NCBI GenBank assembly: GCA_008921705.1
Contig: VFFE01007639.1
Location: forward strand, 277,249 to 341,248
Length of the DNA stretch: 64,000 nucleotides
Source of the DNA: Burhinus oedicnemus
Taxonomy: Eukaryota; Chordata; Aves; Charadriiformes; Burhinidae
Direction of reading: 5' to 3'
Shown here: positions 53,781 to 64,000 of the stretch, one piece after another
How the letters are laid out: each line of letters opens with the position of its first letter
Numbering within the stretch: position 1 is the first letter of the stretch
Translations under genes and position numbers: made by a program
Notes under the pieces: model-generated
Seen by the model: the letters and a program-made list of their open reading frames with translations, nothing else
Databases searched by the model: none
Told to the model about the DNA's origin: nothing

Positions 53781-54211
53781 TACTGTGTGAGATTTAATAT
53801 GAACCGTGTTTGTAACAATGTGGTTGTAATAATTCAAAAGTCTGCAACACCTGAAGATAAAAGCGCATCTCAGCAGGTTGGTGGTACTAAGTGGTGTACA
53901 TAGGGCAAATACATAGATGTCGAGTATTTTGAGTACGTACAAAATAATTCCTTCTGTACAAAGGTGTTATGGGTGGCACTTCTTTGAAATAAAAGTAGAC
54001 CTGTCTAAAATTAGAGTTCCAAGTAGTTTATACATACAAGTTTTTAGCATTTAGATATGCAGATGCTTGATTCCTAACATTCACTAAAAAAATGATTGAG
54101 ATACGTGATTGGTTTAAAAATATATAAAACAATAGAAATACACAACAAAGTGATTGCATTATAGTAACTTTGACTATAAATCGCTTATTCACATTTACCT
54201 GTAATTTGCAG

Positions 54212-54229
54212 TCATCCAGATCTGGATGA
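54212..54229. repeat. 18-bp perfect palindrome
   Basis: TCATCCAGATCTGGATGA reads identically on both strands with no spacer. The surrounding sequence (ttacctgtaatttgcag upstream, AATAATGTCCAATTATTTTC downstream) is of regulatory character. A dimeric factor site is possible; the centre is a non-canonical E-box (CAGATCTG). Confidence 0.9.
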
Positions 54230-55231
54230 TGTTGAGAAAATAATGTCCAATTATTTTCAAGGTCCAGTTTTCAAGGTGGTTCCCTACACCTCTTTCTGTT
54301 TCCCTCGTACTGTGGGGTTATCCGTTGACTGTTTTCTTGTTGGAAATGGATGCTAGTCTTCCTACTCAGATGAGTACCCGACGCATCCTTCTACATAGAT
54401 GTCCCCTTAAACTTCAACCTTACACTATATAAGCCTTAAAGCATTTCTTAGATATTACATGTCTTCACACCAAATTTCACAGTTATGTATTTATTTAAAT
54501 TCAAATCCATTCGGCTGCTCTAGCTGATAAACCTTTATTCATTCAAAAGACTTCTCACAACTGGTTTTATTTTTGACATAAAATAATGGTATGATAAAAT
54601 GACTCAAAAGCAATCTGGGCTGTTAAACTTTAGCACTTTCCATTGACGTGGTGTTATAGATATGGAGTGCATTTGTTTTATTTTTAATTCTTTGTTACAT
54701 TATCGGTGTTTGATATAAGCATGTGTTACCAGTAATTTCTTATGAAGCTTGCATAAGTATGCAAAAGAAGTTAATAAAAACCTGACAAAAGCCTAATCCA
54801 ACGTTATATCTAAATAAATCATTCCTGGCCCAATATGTATACAGTTCTTCTATACAATTTTGGTTTGTGTTTATACTATCCATGAAATTAGAAGAAAACT
54901 TTCTAGTCTTTTATTTCCGTACCAATCTGAGATTTTTTAAATTGCCTTACTTAAATTGTTCTATTGAGGTTCTCCACTGCTCCGACCATTTAAGCAGTCC
55001 AACACTGTTTGCCTATAATCTTACATAGAAGAAAAGCAGAGGAGTAAAATGTCTTTTTTACTAGTTCAGAGATCAGTCAAAACAGAGTGGGGTTAGTGAA
55101 ATACCTTTTCCACAATCATCTGTTATAAATTCAGATAAGTAAGTGTGAGCACCTACATCCTTGTCAATATGCATGCTAGGGAGATAATTGCCCAACAGCA
55201 TGTTGTGTCTCTTTGTATGTGGAACATGGCA

Positions 55232-55250
55232 TACATATATATATATACAC
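55232..55250. repeat. (TA)n microsatellite
   Basis: A short run of TA dinucleotides (catacatatatatatatac) merging into CACAC. Ordinary low-complexity sequence. Confidence 0.7.
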
Positions 55251-57359
55251 ACTGCTGAAGGAGCTTAGAGAGTGTTAATTATATATTCAAAATAAAATTA
55301 AAATTTCTTTTGCATAAATGTTTTGTGTTTTGATCCTGGGTGAGTCTTAACACAAATAGAGACGATCATGCAGATACATATAGTCAAATTTTAGAAGTTG
55401 ACAGAATGGTTCATGCATGTATGTACCATATGATATAGAAATCTTTATAAAACTCTGTTTTTTATGACCCACCTATATATGCTGAATTACTGATCTGTAA
55501 TCATTTTCTATAATAAATTTCTACTATAGCAACCTTATAGTGCTATGGAACAGCATCCTCACAGATCTAAGCCAACATGTTACAAATCAATGAAGATAAC
55601 TTAATAAAAAGTTCATAAAAATCAGTAAAGTTCATCCATTTTTTTATTCAGTTAGAGGTTGTCCTTACTGACTATTGCAGTACTAAAATTACATGTCAAA
55701 TGTTTTGCACTGTAGCTCTCTTTGTTCTTAGTGTTTGTTTAACATGTAGAAGGCATTAATTATAGTCCAGAAGTCCAGCTGAGAGCATCCCACTATGCAG
55801 GAAAAGGGAGATGCCATTTTTGGAACTGAGCAACAGTAATCTGAGAAGTGCTAAAAGGTATGTTTTTAGCATCTAGGTTAAATATTATTTTCTCACCTTC
55901 CCACATGCATTGAATTTCAGTTGTCAGTTTATTACTTTGCTGTGGATGTCTGTTAAAGTAAGAATTAAAGTCAATGATTGTTCTTGAAAATGAAGCTTTT
56001 TCCATTCATGGAAGCTATTTTTTCTCAAAAATTGAGACTGGTGGTGGCAGACACCTTAGGGACAACCACCTGGGCCATAATGCTGATCCAGAATATTTCT
56101 CATAGATGCCATAGACACTTTTCATGAATCTATATTTTGTCTGCTCATCGATTGCTTGACTATTTTGAGATCAGTATCGAATATGAAATGTATGATACTT
56201 TTTGAAGAGAAAAGATTTCTTTCACTGTCTTTTGGAAGAGACCCTAGGAGGAGGTGGTGGGATATTTTGAATCAGTTTTCTTAAAGTGATTTGCGTCTAC
56301 AGATTCCTAATTTCCAAGGAGCTCAGCTGCCGTTTGTACAGACCTAAAGGAATTGGCTGTATTTATAAGTACTCAGTAGCTCTTAAAAGCATTGAAATAT
56401 GATGGCTACTTCGTATTGTAACGTTCTAATATCTTCATCAGAACAATTGAATAATTATCTCCAATCTATGTTAGGTCATTCTAACAGATTCTGATTAACA
56501 ATTGAATTTAAAATTTTTACACAATTTACAGTATGGACAGCCATTGAAGATGCTGTAAATAAGCAGTAAACTATGTTAACCTATACATTCCTGAATATTT
56601 TATACAAACACACAGTATTTGAAAATCCATTACAAAATCGGCTATTTCTTCTAGGAGCATGTAGGTGTCCCTCTTAACATAAACATGCAGCACATCAAAA
56701 TAAAGACCAAAATAAACACTATATATTATTTTAAAATAGCAAACTCTTCATGAATTTGCCTTGTCTCTAACTTGAAGTCAAAATATAATTGTAGGATTCT
56801 ATTTGAATCTGTTGTGGTAAAGAAAAAACAAATATAAACTTCTCTCATTCTTGTCTGATTTTATGTGAGTTACTCCTATCATTTACTTAAAATTGCAGGT
56901 ACTTCAACAAACTGTGCTTCTAACTTTTGATGTCATATCCATGGAAAGTGATCCTTTCACATTGTATGTGAGGTGTGACATAAGCAGGTCTCTAGAAGGA
57001 TGAAGTTACAAAATAATACTAGTAAAATTATGTGATCTTTTGTTTCCATGGGTGTATGGTAGAGGTGGGTGGGTTTTCGCTTGTGCTTCCCATGATTCCT
57101 TCTATTTAGGACTTCTAGTGCACATATGCTTATCGTTGCTCACAGGTTATTCATACCAAACCTATTTAGATGGTCTTTTCTAAACATCCAGTACTGAAAT
57201 GAGATATGTCTATTATTATTGTATTAAAATAAAGTCAGCAGAAAAGTGTTAAGTTACTAAATGGGCTGTGCCAAAATAAGTGTGATCTTGTCAACACGAG
57301 TAATGATTTTCTACAAGCACTTCACAAGAATGCAAATAATGACATTATTTTTAAAATAA

Positions 57360-57700
57360 CCATAACAGAGGTTGAAGGAGAAATGGCAAAATTTGGCATT
57401 ATGTCATATATTCTGACACCTGTGTGCACTACACCTTATACCTACTCTCCTAATTAGTTTTTCTTTATTTTCTAGCATTTGTGGAGAGAGAGAAGTGAGG
57501 GCACATCTGCTAGATGAACAGTAGGCTCAGAGTGGGAGTTATCGTGCCCACACATACTGCTGCTGATCTGCTTCATCCCACTAACTGCTGTACTTTCATT
57601 ATAAGCTTGGATTCTGTTTCCCTCTTTATTACAAGGATGTTACAGTTCTTTATTCTTCACTGACAGCTGGCAACAGGTAATGCTGGCTGTTATTTTGTTC
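57360..57700. promoter_or_regulatory. Weak candidate conserved block
   Basis: Complex sequence with CTAATTAG at 57450-57457, then a pyrimidine run ending in tag at about 57475. This looks like a splice acceptor, but the downstream sequence has no supported coding frame. Later parts include gagtgggagttatcgtgccc and ctgacagctggcaacag. Nothing decisive. Confidence 0.18.
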
Positions 57701-58614
57701 GCTCTAGTCAAGCACATTCATTTCCAAATATAACCATGTTTTGTTTGCTGTATTTTGTTCTTGGTGTGGTTGAATGCCATCCTTGGAAAGATGTGCATTG
57801 AGCTAGTATTGAATAAGTGGCTTGCCTTCGGCATTCATGAGTAAATTCTGTAGTTTTTGTTTCAAGGCTTTGACATGTCATCAAGTGTAAATCTATTCTA
57901 ATGCCAAAATCCCTCTTGATGTCTGATGCCAATCAGTAGCTTTTCATCTTGAAAAAGGTAGTGAATAATTTGCCCTGTGGATATTACACAGATACCATAT
58001 ATGGCAAGAAGCAAAGAGAGGGGAATCCCATACCCATTTTTTAAATTCAAATAATCATGTTCAACCAGTTTGCTTTCCTAAATACCATTGGTAGTCTGGT
58101 ACATTTTCTCGCTTTCAAGTGAATATTGAATACTTGTCTAATTTGCATATTTTCGATGTGTGGAAACAATATGCTCTTTCTGCTGCAGTATTTTATTTCA
58201 TGAGCGGTAGCCAACATGCTGAAATATGTGAATTATATTACATTTGTTATTTTAATAGGAAGCTCAAATCTTTTACCTCCTTCAGCTTCATTAGTGGCTT
58301 TTTTATAAAAAAAAAAAGAACGAAAAGGCATTTGCTATATAGGAAGGTCAACATTTTCTTTGTGAACACAGTTTGCACCCATGATTTTGAATTTCAATGA
58401 ACTGTAAGCCCTAAGAGTGTTGAATTAAAGGCATAAAACACTGTAGTTCACTCACGAGCTCAAAAGTATGTAATTTCTTTCCTTAGAAAGGAGGCCTACT
58501 GAAAACCTAATGAATGTGTTTATATAGTTGAATGGCACTCATATAGTTTATACTCAGAAGAAAGAAGCGATAGAGCTTTGTATTTAACTCCTTTTCAGTC
58601 TGAAATATTACCAG

Positions 58615-58715
58615 ATTTCAGGGTGCACGGGGACTATTGTGATGTCTAATCTGACCTCCTGAGTAATACAGGTCATAGTACTTTGCACAGTAATTCCTGC
58701 ATCAGGGCAGATAAA
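58615..58715 (-). repeat. Decayed ancient CR1-type LINE 3' fragment
   Basis: The + strand shows ggggactattgtgatgtct, then aatctgacctcctg, gtaatacaggtcatag and agtaattcctgcatca. This block order resembles the reverse complement of an old CR1 3' region common in reptile genomes (GACCATTGTGATCATCTAG, CTGACCTCCTG, AACACAGGCCATAG, AGTAATTCCTGCATC), recalled from memory. It aligns in layout with the younger CR1 at 39 kb but is much more diverged. Likely an old, amniote-age insertion. Confidence 0.55.
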
Positions 58716-61700
58716 TTCTTCAGCTATAGTGAACATTTTGTACGGAGTTTGAGTGGTTTAAGCTGCCACCTTATCCTAAATCTCATATTAGTAATATTAG
58801 TAATACCAATACTGTGAGGTATTTTCCTTATAATTTGTAATAATGTTGAACCTTTCACCCAAAGTTACTCAAAACAGCTTGCATGCCTTAATTAAACTTT
58901 GAGATATCATTATTTTAAAATGACAAGTCATGTATATCATTTCCAATATAGTTACTCAGGAACAGAATTTAAACTCGTAATCTTTTGGTTTGACTAATAA
59001 ATCATAAAAACACTCATTAGCTGATTCACTAACCAGTGATGATTTTAGGCTGAAAAATCTAATCAGAATTATAGTAAGTTAATTTTGTCAGGTTTAAGAG
59101 TTACTTAAAATTACAGTGAACCCAAAGTGATATTTAAAGATATTTGGGTTCAGGTTCTCATTCTAAAATCTTCAGGCGTGCTGCATTACATACTGCTGTG
59201 CATGTATGGACTGCCTTCATGCATAAGGGATCCCAAAGAACTTTAACAACTATGTTTATACAGGAAATCATCCGTGTATTATTTAATTGCGGCATTCATT
59301 CAGGAATGAAATGCAATAGCTGTCCAAGCCCTCAAAACTAAAAGTTTATTTTGGAAAAATGTAGAAACTATTTTATCCAAATAAAATATCTGTTAGCATT
59401 AAAGAAGGCAAAGATGAATTCATTATTGAGGGTAGGATTTTGCTAGATCAGGGTTAATAGCTGACCTCTTCAGAAATGGACTCGCTAATACCCTGTGACA
59501 GGTGAACTCTAAATCTTGTATCTCATCTCAAAGATCCAATGGTAGGGCAAATAATCTGACACCTAACTACTGAAAAGTAGCCAAATAACATATTTGATTT
59601 TCCATTCAGTTTTCTTCCCTGTGGTAAATTGGTCACCTGCTTTCAGTTAATGTCAAGATATTGTCAGTGTTTGTTGCAGTTTTGGTGTCTATATAACAAA
59701 CTGCGACAGATTTAGCAATGGGGCAATGACTATAGCATAAATGAAAAATATTGTGTTCTAAATTCGGTCTCTCTGGTAATAATTCAATGCTATAGTTTTA
59801 TAGAAAGCAATATGCGATATCTCTCTTCACTGAAATATTTCACTGTAATACTATTTTGATGTTTATAATGGTATTTGTAATGGTATAGTCAAGTAGGGAC
59901 CGATGAGCCATAGGGACCTGTAAGTATACAAATACAGCAAGCAGATATTCTTTGCTCTGTCCAGACAGCACCTGGCAGAGAATAAATGCATAACATGCAA
60001 GTAAAAAAAATAGACGTTGACACCACCAAATGTCATATTAATGCCATTATTAATGTTCTGCTGGGTTTATTTGGAAGGAGAGGAATTTAAAGGATCAGAT
60101 AAGTTAAATTAAGACAAAACCAGGAAAAAAGCATTGAGCACAAAAAGATGCTGGCAGTGGGGCAACAGGGAAGACAACATAGATGGTAAGTGAAAATGAG
60201 GTAGGAACTAAAGAAGGGAGAAGGTTGGAGCAAACTGCACAAGGCAGACGAATACCAGGCAAACCTGCAGGAAGTTTTCTTATTGTCTGAATCTTCCTAT
60301 TTTGGCTGCTTCTGCATCAGTTTCGAGGTCTAGCTAAGTCTGGTTAGTTTATTCTTCCCTTTTTGCTCTCCCTTCTTGGGTCTTTGTGCTGTGGAATACA
60401 CATGGGCCTGGCAAAAACGGTCTCTGGTTTGGCTGCTTCTGCTAAAATCCAGGCTACTAATTTCTAGGGAAATCTCTTGATGTTTTGGGTTGGATTTTTT
60501 TATGAAGGACTTTGGAACTCTGAATATATTTGTGGGAAGCATTACCTCCTCTCTGTTTGCCTCGCAGTCACTAGAGTTCTCACTACACTGACGAATTCGG
60601 TTCAGGCTCTGTACCCAAGAGCACGTCTCTCATGTCTAATGAAATTACCCTGGGTTTGGGGGGGTTTTTTGCAAGAAATCATTTATTCACTTCTGTATTA
60701 AAATTATGGTTGAATCTTTGATCAAGGCTGTACCTAACTCTCCGTTCTTGTGGCAAGCTGCTGAAAATTTAAGAGCAGGGCAAGTCTGGCATTACCCATA
60801 TTCCTTCAACTTAGTTTAGCCCTGCAAGTCAGGAATCTTTCATGCTGTTAGTAACATGTTAAAGTGGCTTTTCCATTTAGCCTCGTAAATTTTTCCATAC
60901 TGTTTTCTTTCTGACAGAAAGGAATCTGGGATAGAACTGTTCAGCCACCCTTGCTCTGTAGCTAACCTCCGATCAGGGTCTTTGCTTGTAACAACTTCTG
61001 TTTGAAAAGTATATTGAGCTGTAGAGGGCTACTTCAGTGAAGATAAACTGTGTGGCAGGTGACCTACAACTTTCATACAACAGGACTCGAGCGTGTCAAC
61101 AGCAGTTAAAATGCTAGATGATCTTAGCTTTACCATCCGTTTTGCCAAAAAACAGGGTAAGTTAGACTGGGCAGAAGTCTGGGTTTCTGTGGCTAGATTT
61201 TTGCCAGTGTCTTGCTGGTGATCATACAAGAGATCTCTATCACAGTGCTGGAAAAACTGGGGTTTCTAAATCTGGGCTGAGTATCTTAGTTATTGGGCCA
61301 CTCTCTATGGGAATAATTTATTGAATAGATTTATCAGAGAACAATGTAGGTATGTGTGAAAAGTGAACAGGGTGGTAGTGATTAGCGTCCAAATAAGGAA
61401 AATAAATTACCTAAATGAAAGTGTCTGTGATGAGCTAGAGGCATAAATAGTGAATGTAGGAAAAAGAAATGTCCAGAGGTAGTAGTTTTTGCAGTGGAAA
61501 GGTAGATTACATACAGCAGGAGTTATGTTAAGAATGAACTATTAGATTTCCTTGGGCTGGAAGGCTTTTTTACAAGGTTAGATTAAATTTAAGTATATAT
61601 TAATCTAGTTCCCACCATCATATAAAATAAGCTGATAAATAACAGTTAAGTAATTACTTATTTTTTTAACATTTGATTATCAAATAGATCTACTTTCTTC

Positions 61701-61869
61701 AGACCAAAGGTCAGATTTAAAATACAGATTACCACTTGTAATCAGGCTTGGGGTTTCAAAAAACCTCACCTTGCAGTGCTAAGTGACTGTCATGAAGCTG
61801 CATTCAGTGAAATGGAGCATGGATGTAATCTGAAATCTGGATGTAAATGTTTTGTTTGGATTCTTTAGT

Positions 61870-62045
61870 TTTCCCCTGTACCACCGCAGGAAAAGGACAT
61901 ACGCTATGAAAGCCTGTGGTCTGCAGTAACGCTGCTCGGCTGCTAAAACCAATTATAGGGAATGGTTGCTGGGCAATCAGGCGTCAAGTAAACTGAGATC
62001 CCTTAGCTTTCCCATACTTATCTTGATTAATGATTTAGCTAGTCA
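61870..62045. promoter_or_regulatory. Candidate element with RFX-like inverted repeat
   Basis: GGTTGCTGGGCAATC at 61964-61978 holds TTGC-TGG-GCAA, an inverted repeat resembling an RFX X-box with short spacing. Nearby are CCAATTATAGGG (homeodomain-like), a CpG pair in taacgctgctcggctgc, and CTTGATTAATGATTTAG near 62020. Function is inferred. Confidence 0.28.
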
Positions 62046-63194
62046 TAAAATACAGTGTATTTGTAATTTAGATAGAATACTTAATGTTTTTCAGGGGAAA
62101 TAAAAAATGTGTCTTGTCTGTAACAGCCTTTCTTCTGGTTGAAATAGGCTGTAATTAATATTATAAATAAAATCAAATTGATATAAATCTCTAGTGTGTT
62201 TTAATGGCAAAAGCTTTTACCTCTGCCATGGCAATTAATACAGAAAGTATCAAAGTTATCATTTGCAGTTCTTTCAGTTGATGCTTTATGAATATTTTTT
62301 TGCAAAAACAAGTTACCTGCTTCTCAGTTATTTGTTTTCAGCAATAGCAAGGTCTGGTCCAACTTTGATTGGCATTCTCAGAAGGCTTTCCGTGTGCTTG
62401 CATAGCACAAAGATTGGGGTCTGAGAGTCAAATGCTATTCAAAAAAGCCAAACTATAATGTTATAGAAAATATTTATCAAATTTCTTTTCTTCTTTGGTT
62501 TAGCCACATACTATCTAAGTGTCTTGTTTTTAATAGGGAAATATGGAGCAGTTTCTTTCAAGCTGAGCAAAGACATTCTTTCAAAATAAATAGTAACATA
62601 CCAAGGTAATACCTTTGGTATTCAGTTTGGACAAACGTAAAAGGCATAGCCAAAACTATCCTTACCAAATTCTATAAATATACTAAAAGACAGAAGAATG
62701 GTAACCACATACATGAGATACAAATTGCCTTCAAAGTGTCCATGTAAATTTTCCCACAAAAGTATGAAAGTGACATTCATTCACAATGTCAGAAGAATAT
62801 TATTTTTATGCTTTGGCTCTACAGGCTTAACACATGCACTAACTTCTTTATGATTTGTTCTATCTTAGGGCTATTTTCAGTGTAATCTTTTTATGGGGCT
62901 ATATTATGTATAAAAATACAGTTTTCTTGACATAAACCATATGTTCATAGGACCATAAAAATGCTTCTTCTTTTGGGTGCCCAGGACCATTAATAATGTC
63001 TAAATTATTAAAAGACAAAACATTTTATTTTGTAGTTGGGAAAAGAGTTTCAAAGTTACCTGTTTTTTTAAATTATTCTTTCTTCTTAGAGACCAAGAAC
63101 AAAGTTTAGCTAGTGCTTAGCTTAGCTAGCTAAGTTTAGCTGGATGCATTCATACCATTGCAAGAATGCTACACCTACATAATGCAAACACATA

Positions 63195-63224
63195 TGTGTG
63201 TGTGTGTGTGTGTATATATATATA
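63195..63224. repeat. (TG)9(TA)6 compound microsatellite
   Basis: Nine TG units at 63195-63212 run directly into six TA units at 63213-63224. This is an ordinary compound dinucleotide repeat, likely polymorphic. It is preceded by the 14-bp palindrome CTTAGCTAGCTAAG at 63121-63134. Confidence 0.9.
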
Positions 63225-63631
63225 CTCTTTTTGTACCCTTCAGAAAAAAAGATTATTAACTACTTTATATCATTCAATTTTAGGTCTTTTATACACTTAG
63301 GAGAATTTGCTGTTTATTTCTCTACTTCCTTAAAAAATGTCAGATGTTTTACAAACACATTTTAAGACAAAGTCTTTCTTGTGAAATAATTGCAACTGAA
63401 GTAGACAATATGTGGAAGAAAAATGAGAAATGGAAAATAACAAAAACAAGTAGGCAATGATTTCAATGTATTTCTTCATAAATTTTTTTGCATAGTTAAG
63501 TACTATGTTATTATTAAAAAGCTAAAAATCCTGATTGATTAATTCATTCTATCCTATACAGAGGATAGGCATGTACTGAACATCTTAAAAAACAACATAT
63601 TTTATTTATTACATATATAACAAGCTTTAGA

Positions 63632-63679
63632 ACAGGTAGTAGTAGAACTACCTGATAGCTTTCAGACAGGTAGTAGTAG
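63632..63679. repeat. Direct repeat with internal hairpin
   Basis: ACAGGTAGTAGTAG occurs at 63632-63645 and again at 63666-63679, 34 bp apart. The first copy opens a perfect hairpin, CAGGTAGT (63633-63640) paired with ACTACCTG (63647-63654) around a 6-base loop. Confidence 0.75.
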
Positions 63680-64000
63680 CACTGAGCTGTAGATCAGTGA
63701 AGAGCAATTCCTTTTTTTAGCAGATGAAGTTCTGCCTTTGATTTTCCATTGTATAACACTGAGGACCAGAAGAAAAGAAACACACATTTTAGTTTTATGG
63801 TTGCCCCGTAATTTCATACAAGGATTTTTCCATTTGATATGCATCAAATAAAATCTACTACTAGCTTAGGAATCAAATTCATCTTATTGTTTAATATTTT
63901 CATTTTTCTCCGTTATTAACCAAAGTAGTTAGCCACGATTGTTCCAGCTAAGACGAAAAGTCAATAATGAAGTCAGGACTTTCTCAATATTCTTGTTATC

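Larger units (their letters stand above)
11509..64000 (+). other. ELP4: ELP4 intron 9, 5' part (PAX6 downstream regulatory region)
   Basis: Everything right of exon 9 reads as one very large intron. No further ELP4 exon and no other gene was found to the window end. In human the corresponding intron is exceptionally long and carries enhancers of the convergent neighbour PAX6, including SIMO. That large size is matched here by at least 52.5 kb in a compact avian genome. The PAX6 role is inferred from conserved synteny; the sequence itself shows only the intron context, low transposon content and candidate regulatory blocks. Confidence 0.85.

Noticed and set aside
57440..57490. Splice acceptor of a hidden exon after CTAATTAG
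   Set aside because: A pyrimidine tract ending in tag is present, but no coding frame or donor follows that fits ELP4 or another known gene.
63633..63654. let-7-like microRNA precursor (AGGTAGTAGTAG hairpin)
   Set aside because: The resemblance to the let-7 seed is superficial. The stem is only 8 bp with a 6-base loop, far too short for a microRNA precursor.
11509..64000. Last ELP4 exon
   Set aside because: I looked for sequence encoding the human-like LHLPPDLSDT...GGKKHLDF end and found none. It is expected beyond the right edge.
11509..64000. PAX6 exons on the minus strand
   Set aside because: No paired-domain or homeodomain coding sequence was seen; PAX6 should lie further right.

Overview
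The window is nuclear DNA from a bird. It is AT-rich, CpG-poor and almost entirely non-coding. The one clear transposon is a 5'-truncated CR1 LINE of avian type near 39.0-39.6 kb. The only real protein-coding sequence is two short exons on the + strand, at 8585-8693 and 11402-11508. Spliced together they read as the C-terminal part of ELP4 (Elongator complex protein 4, the PAXNEB family). All long reading frames elsewhere are chance ORFs or lie in the CR1.

Layout: 1-8584 is the 3' part of an ELP4 intron (intron 7 by human numbering), 8585-8693 is exon 8, 8694-11401 is intron 8, 11402-11508 is exon 9, and 11509-64000 is the first 52.5 kb of intron 9. The last ELP4 exon, coding for about 43 residues in human, was not found and should lie beyond the right edge. 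Neither PAX6 nor IMMP1L, the expected convergent and upstream neighbours, is in the window.

The locus matters more than the short exons. In vertebrates the large 3' introns of ELP4 hold the downstream regulatory region of PAX6, including long-range eye, brain and pancreas enhancers such as SIMO in human intron 9. Several segments here stand out from the AT-rich background by higher complexity and dense developmental transcription-factor motifs. The best are 12421-12740 (three NKX2-type sites plus two TAATTA sites), 24930-25290, 14460-14910, 42420-42660, 41500-41700 (a MAF recognition element) and 6330-6560 (a perfect CRE). These are candidates judged from sequence character only; no alignment was possible.

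Repeat content is very low. It consists of the 39.0-39.6 kb CR1, a 40-bp CR1 tail at 26.06 kb, a decayed older CR1 3' fragment at 58.6 kb, a possible LTR fragment at 29.03 kb, and a few microsatellites and minisatellite-like tracts. No RNA gene, CRISPR array, operon or intact mobile element was seen.
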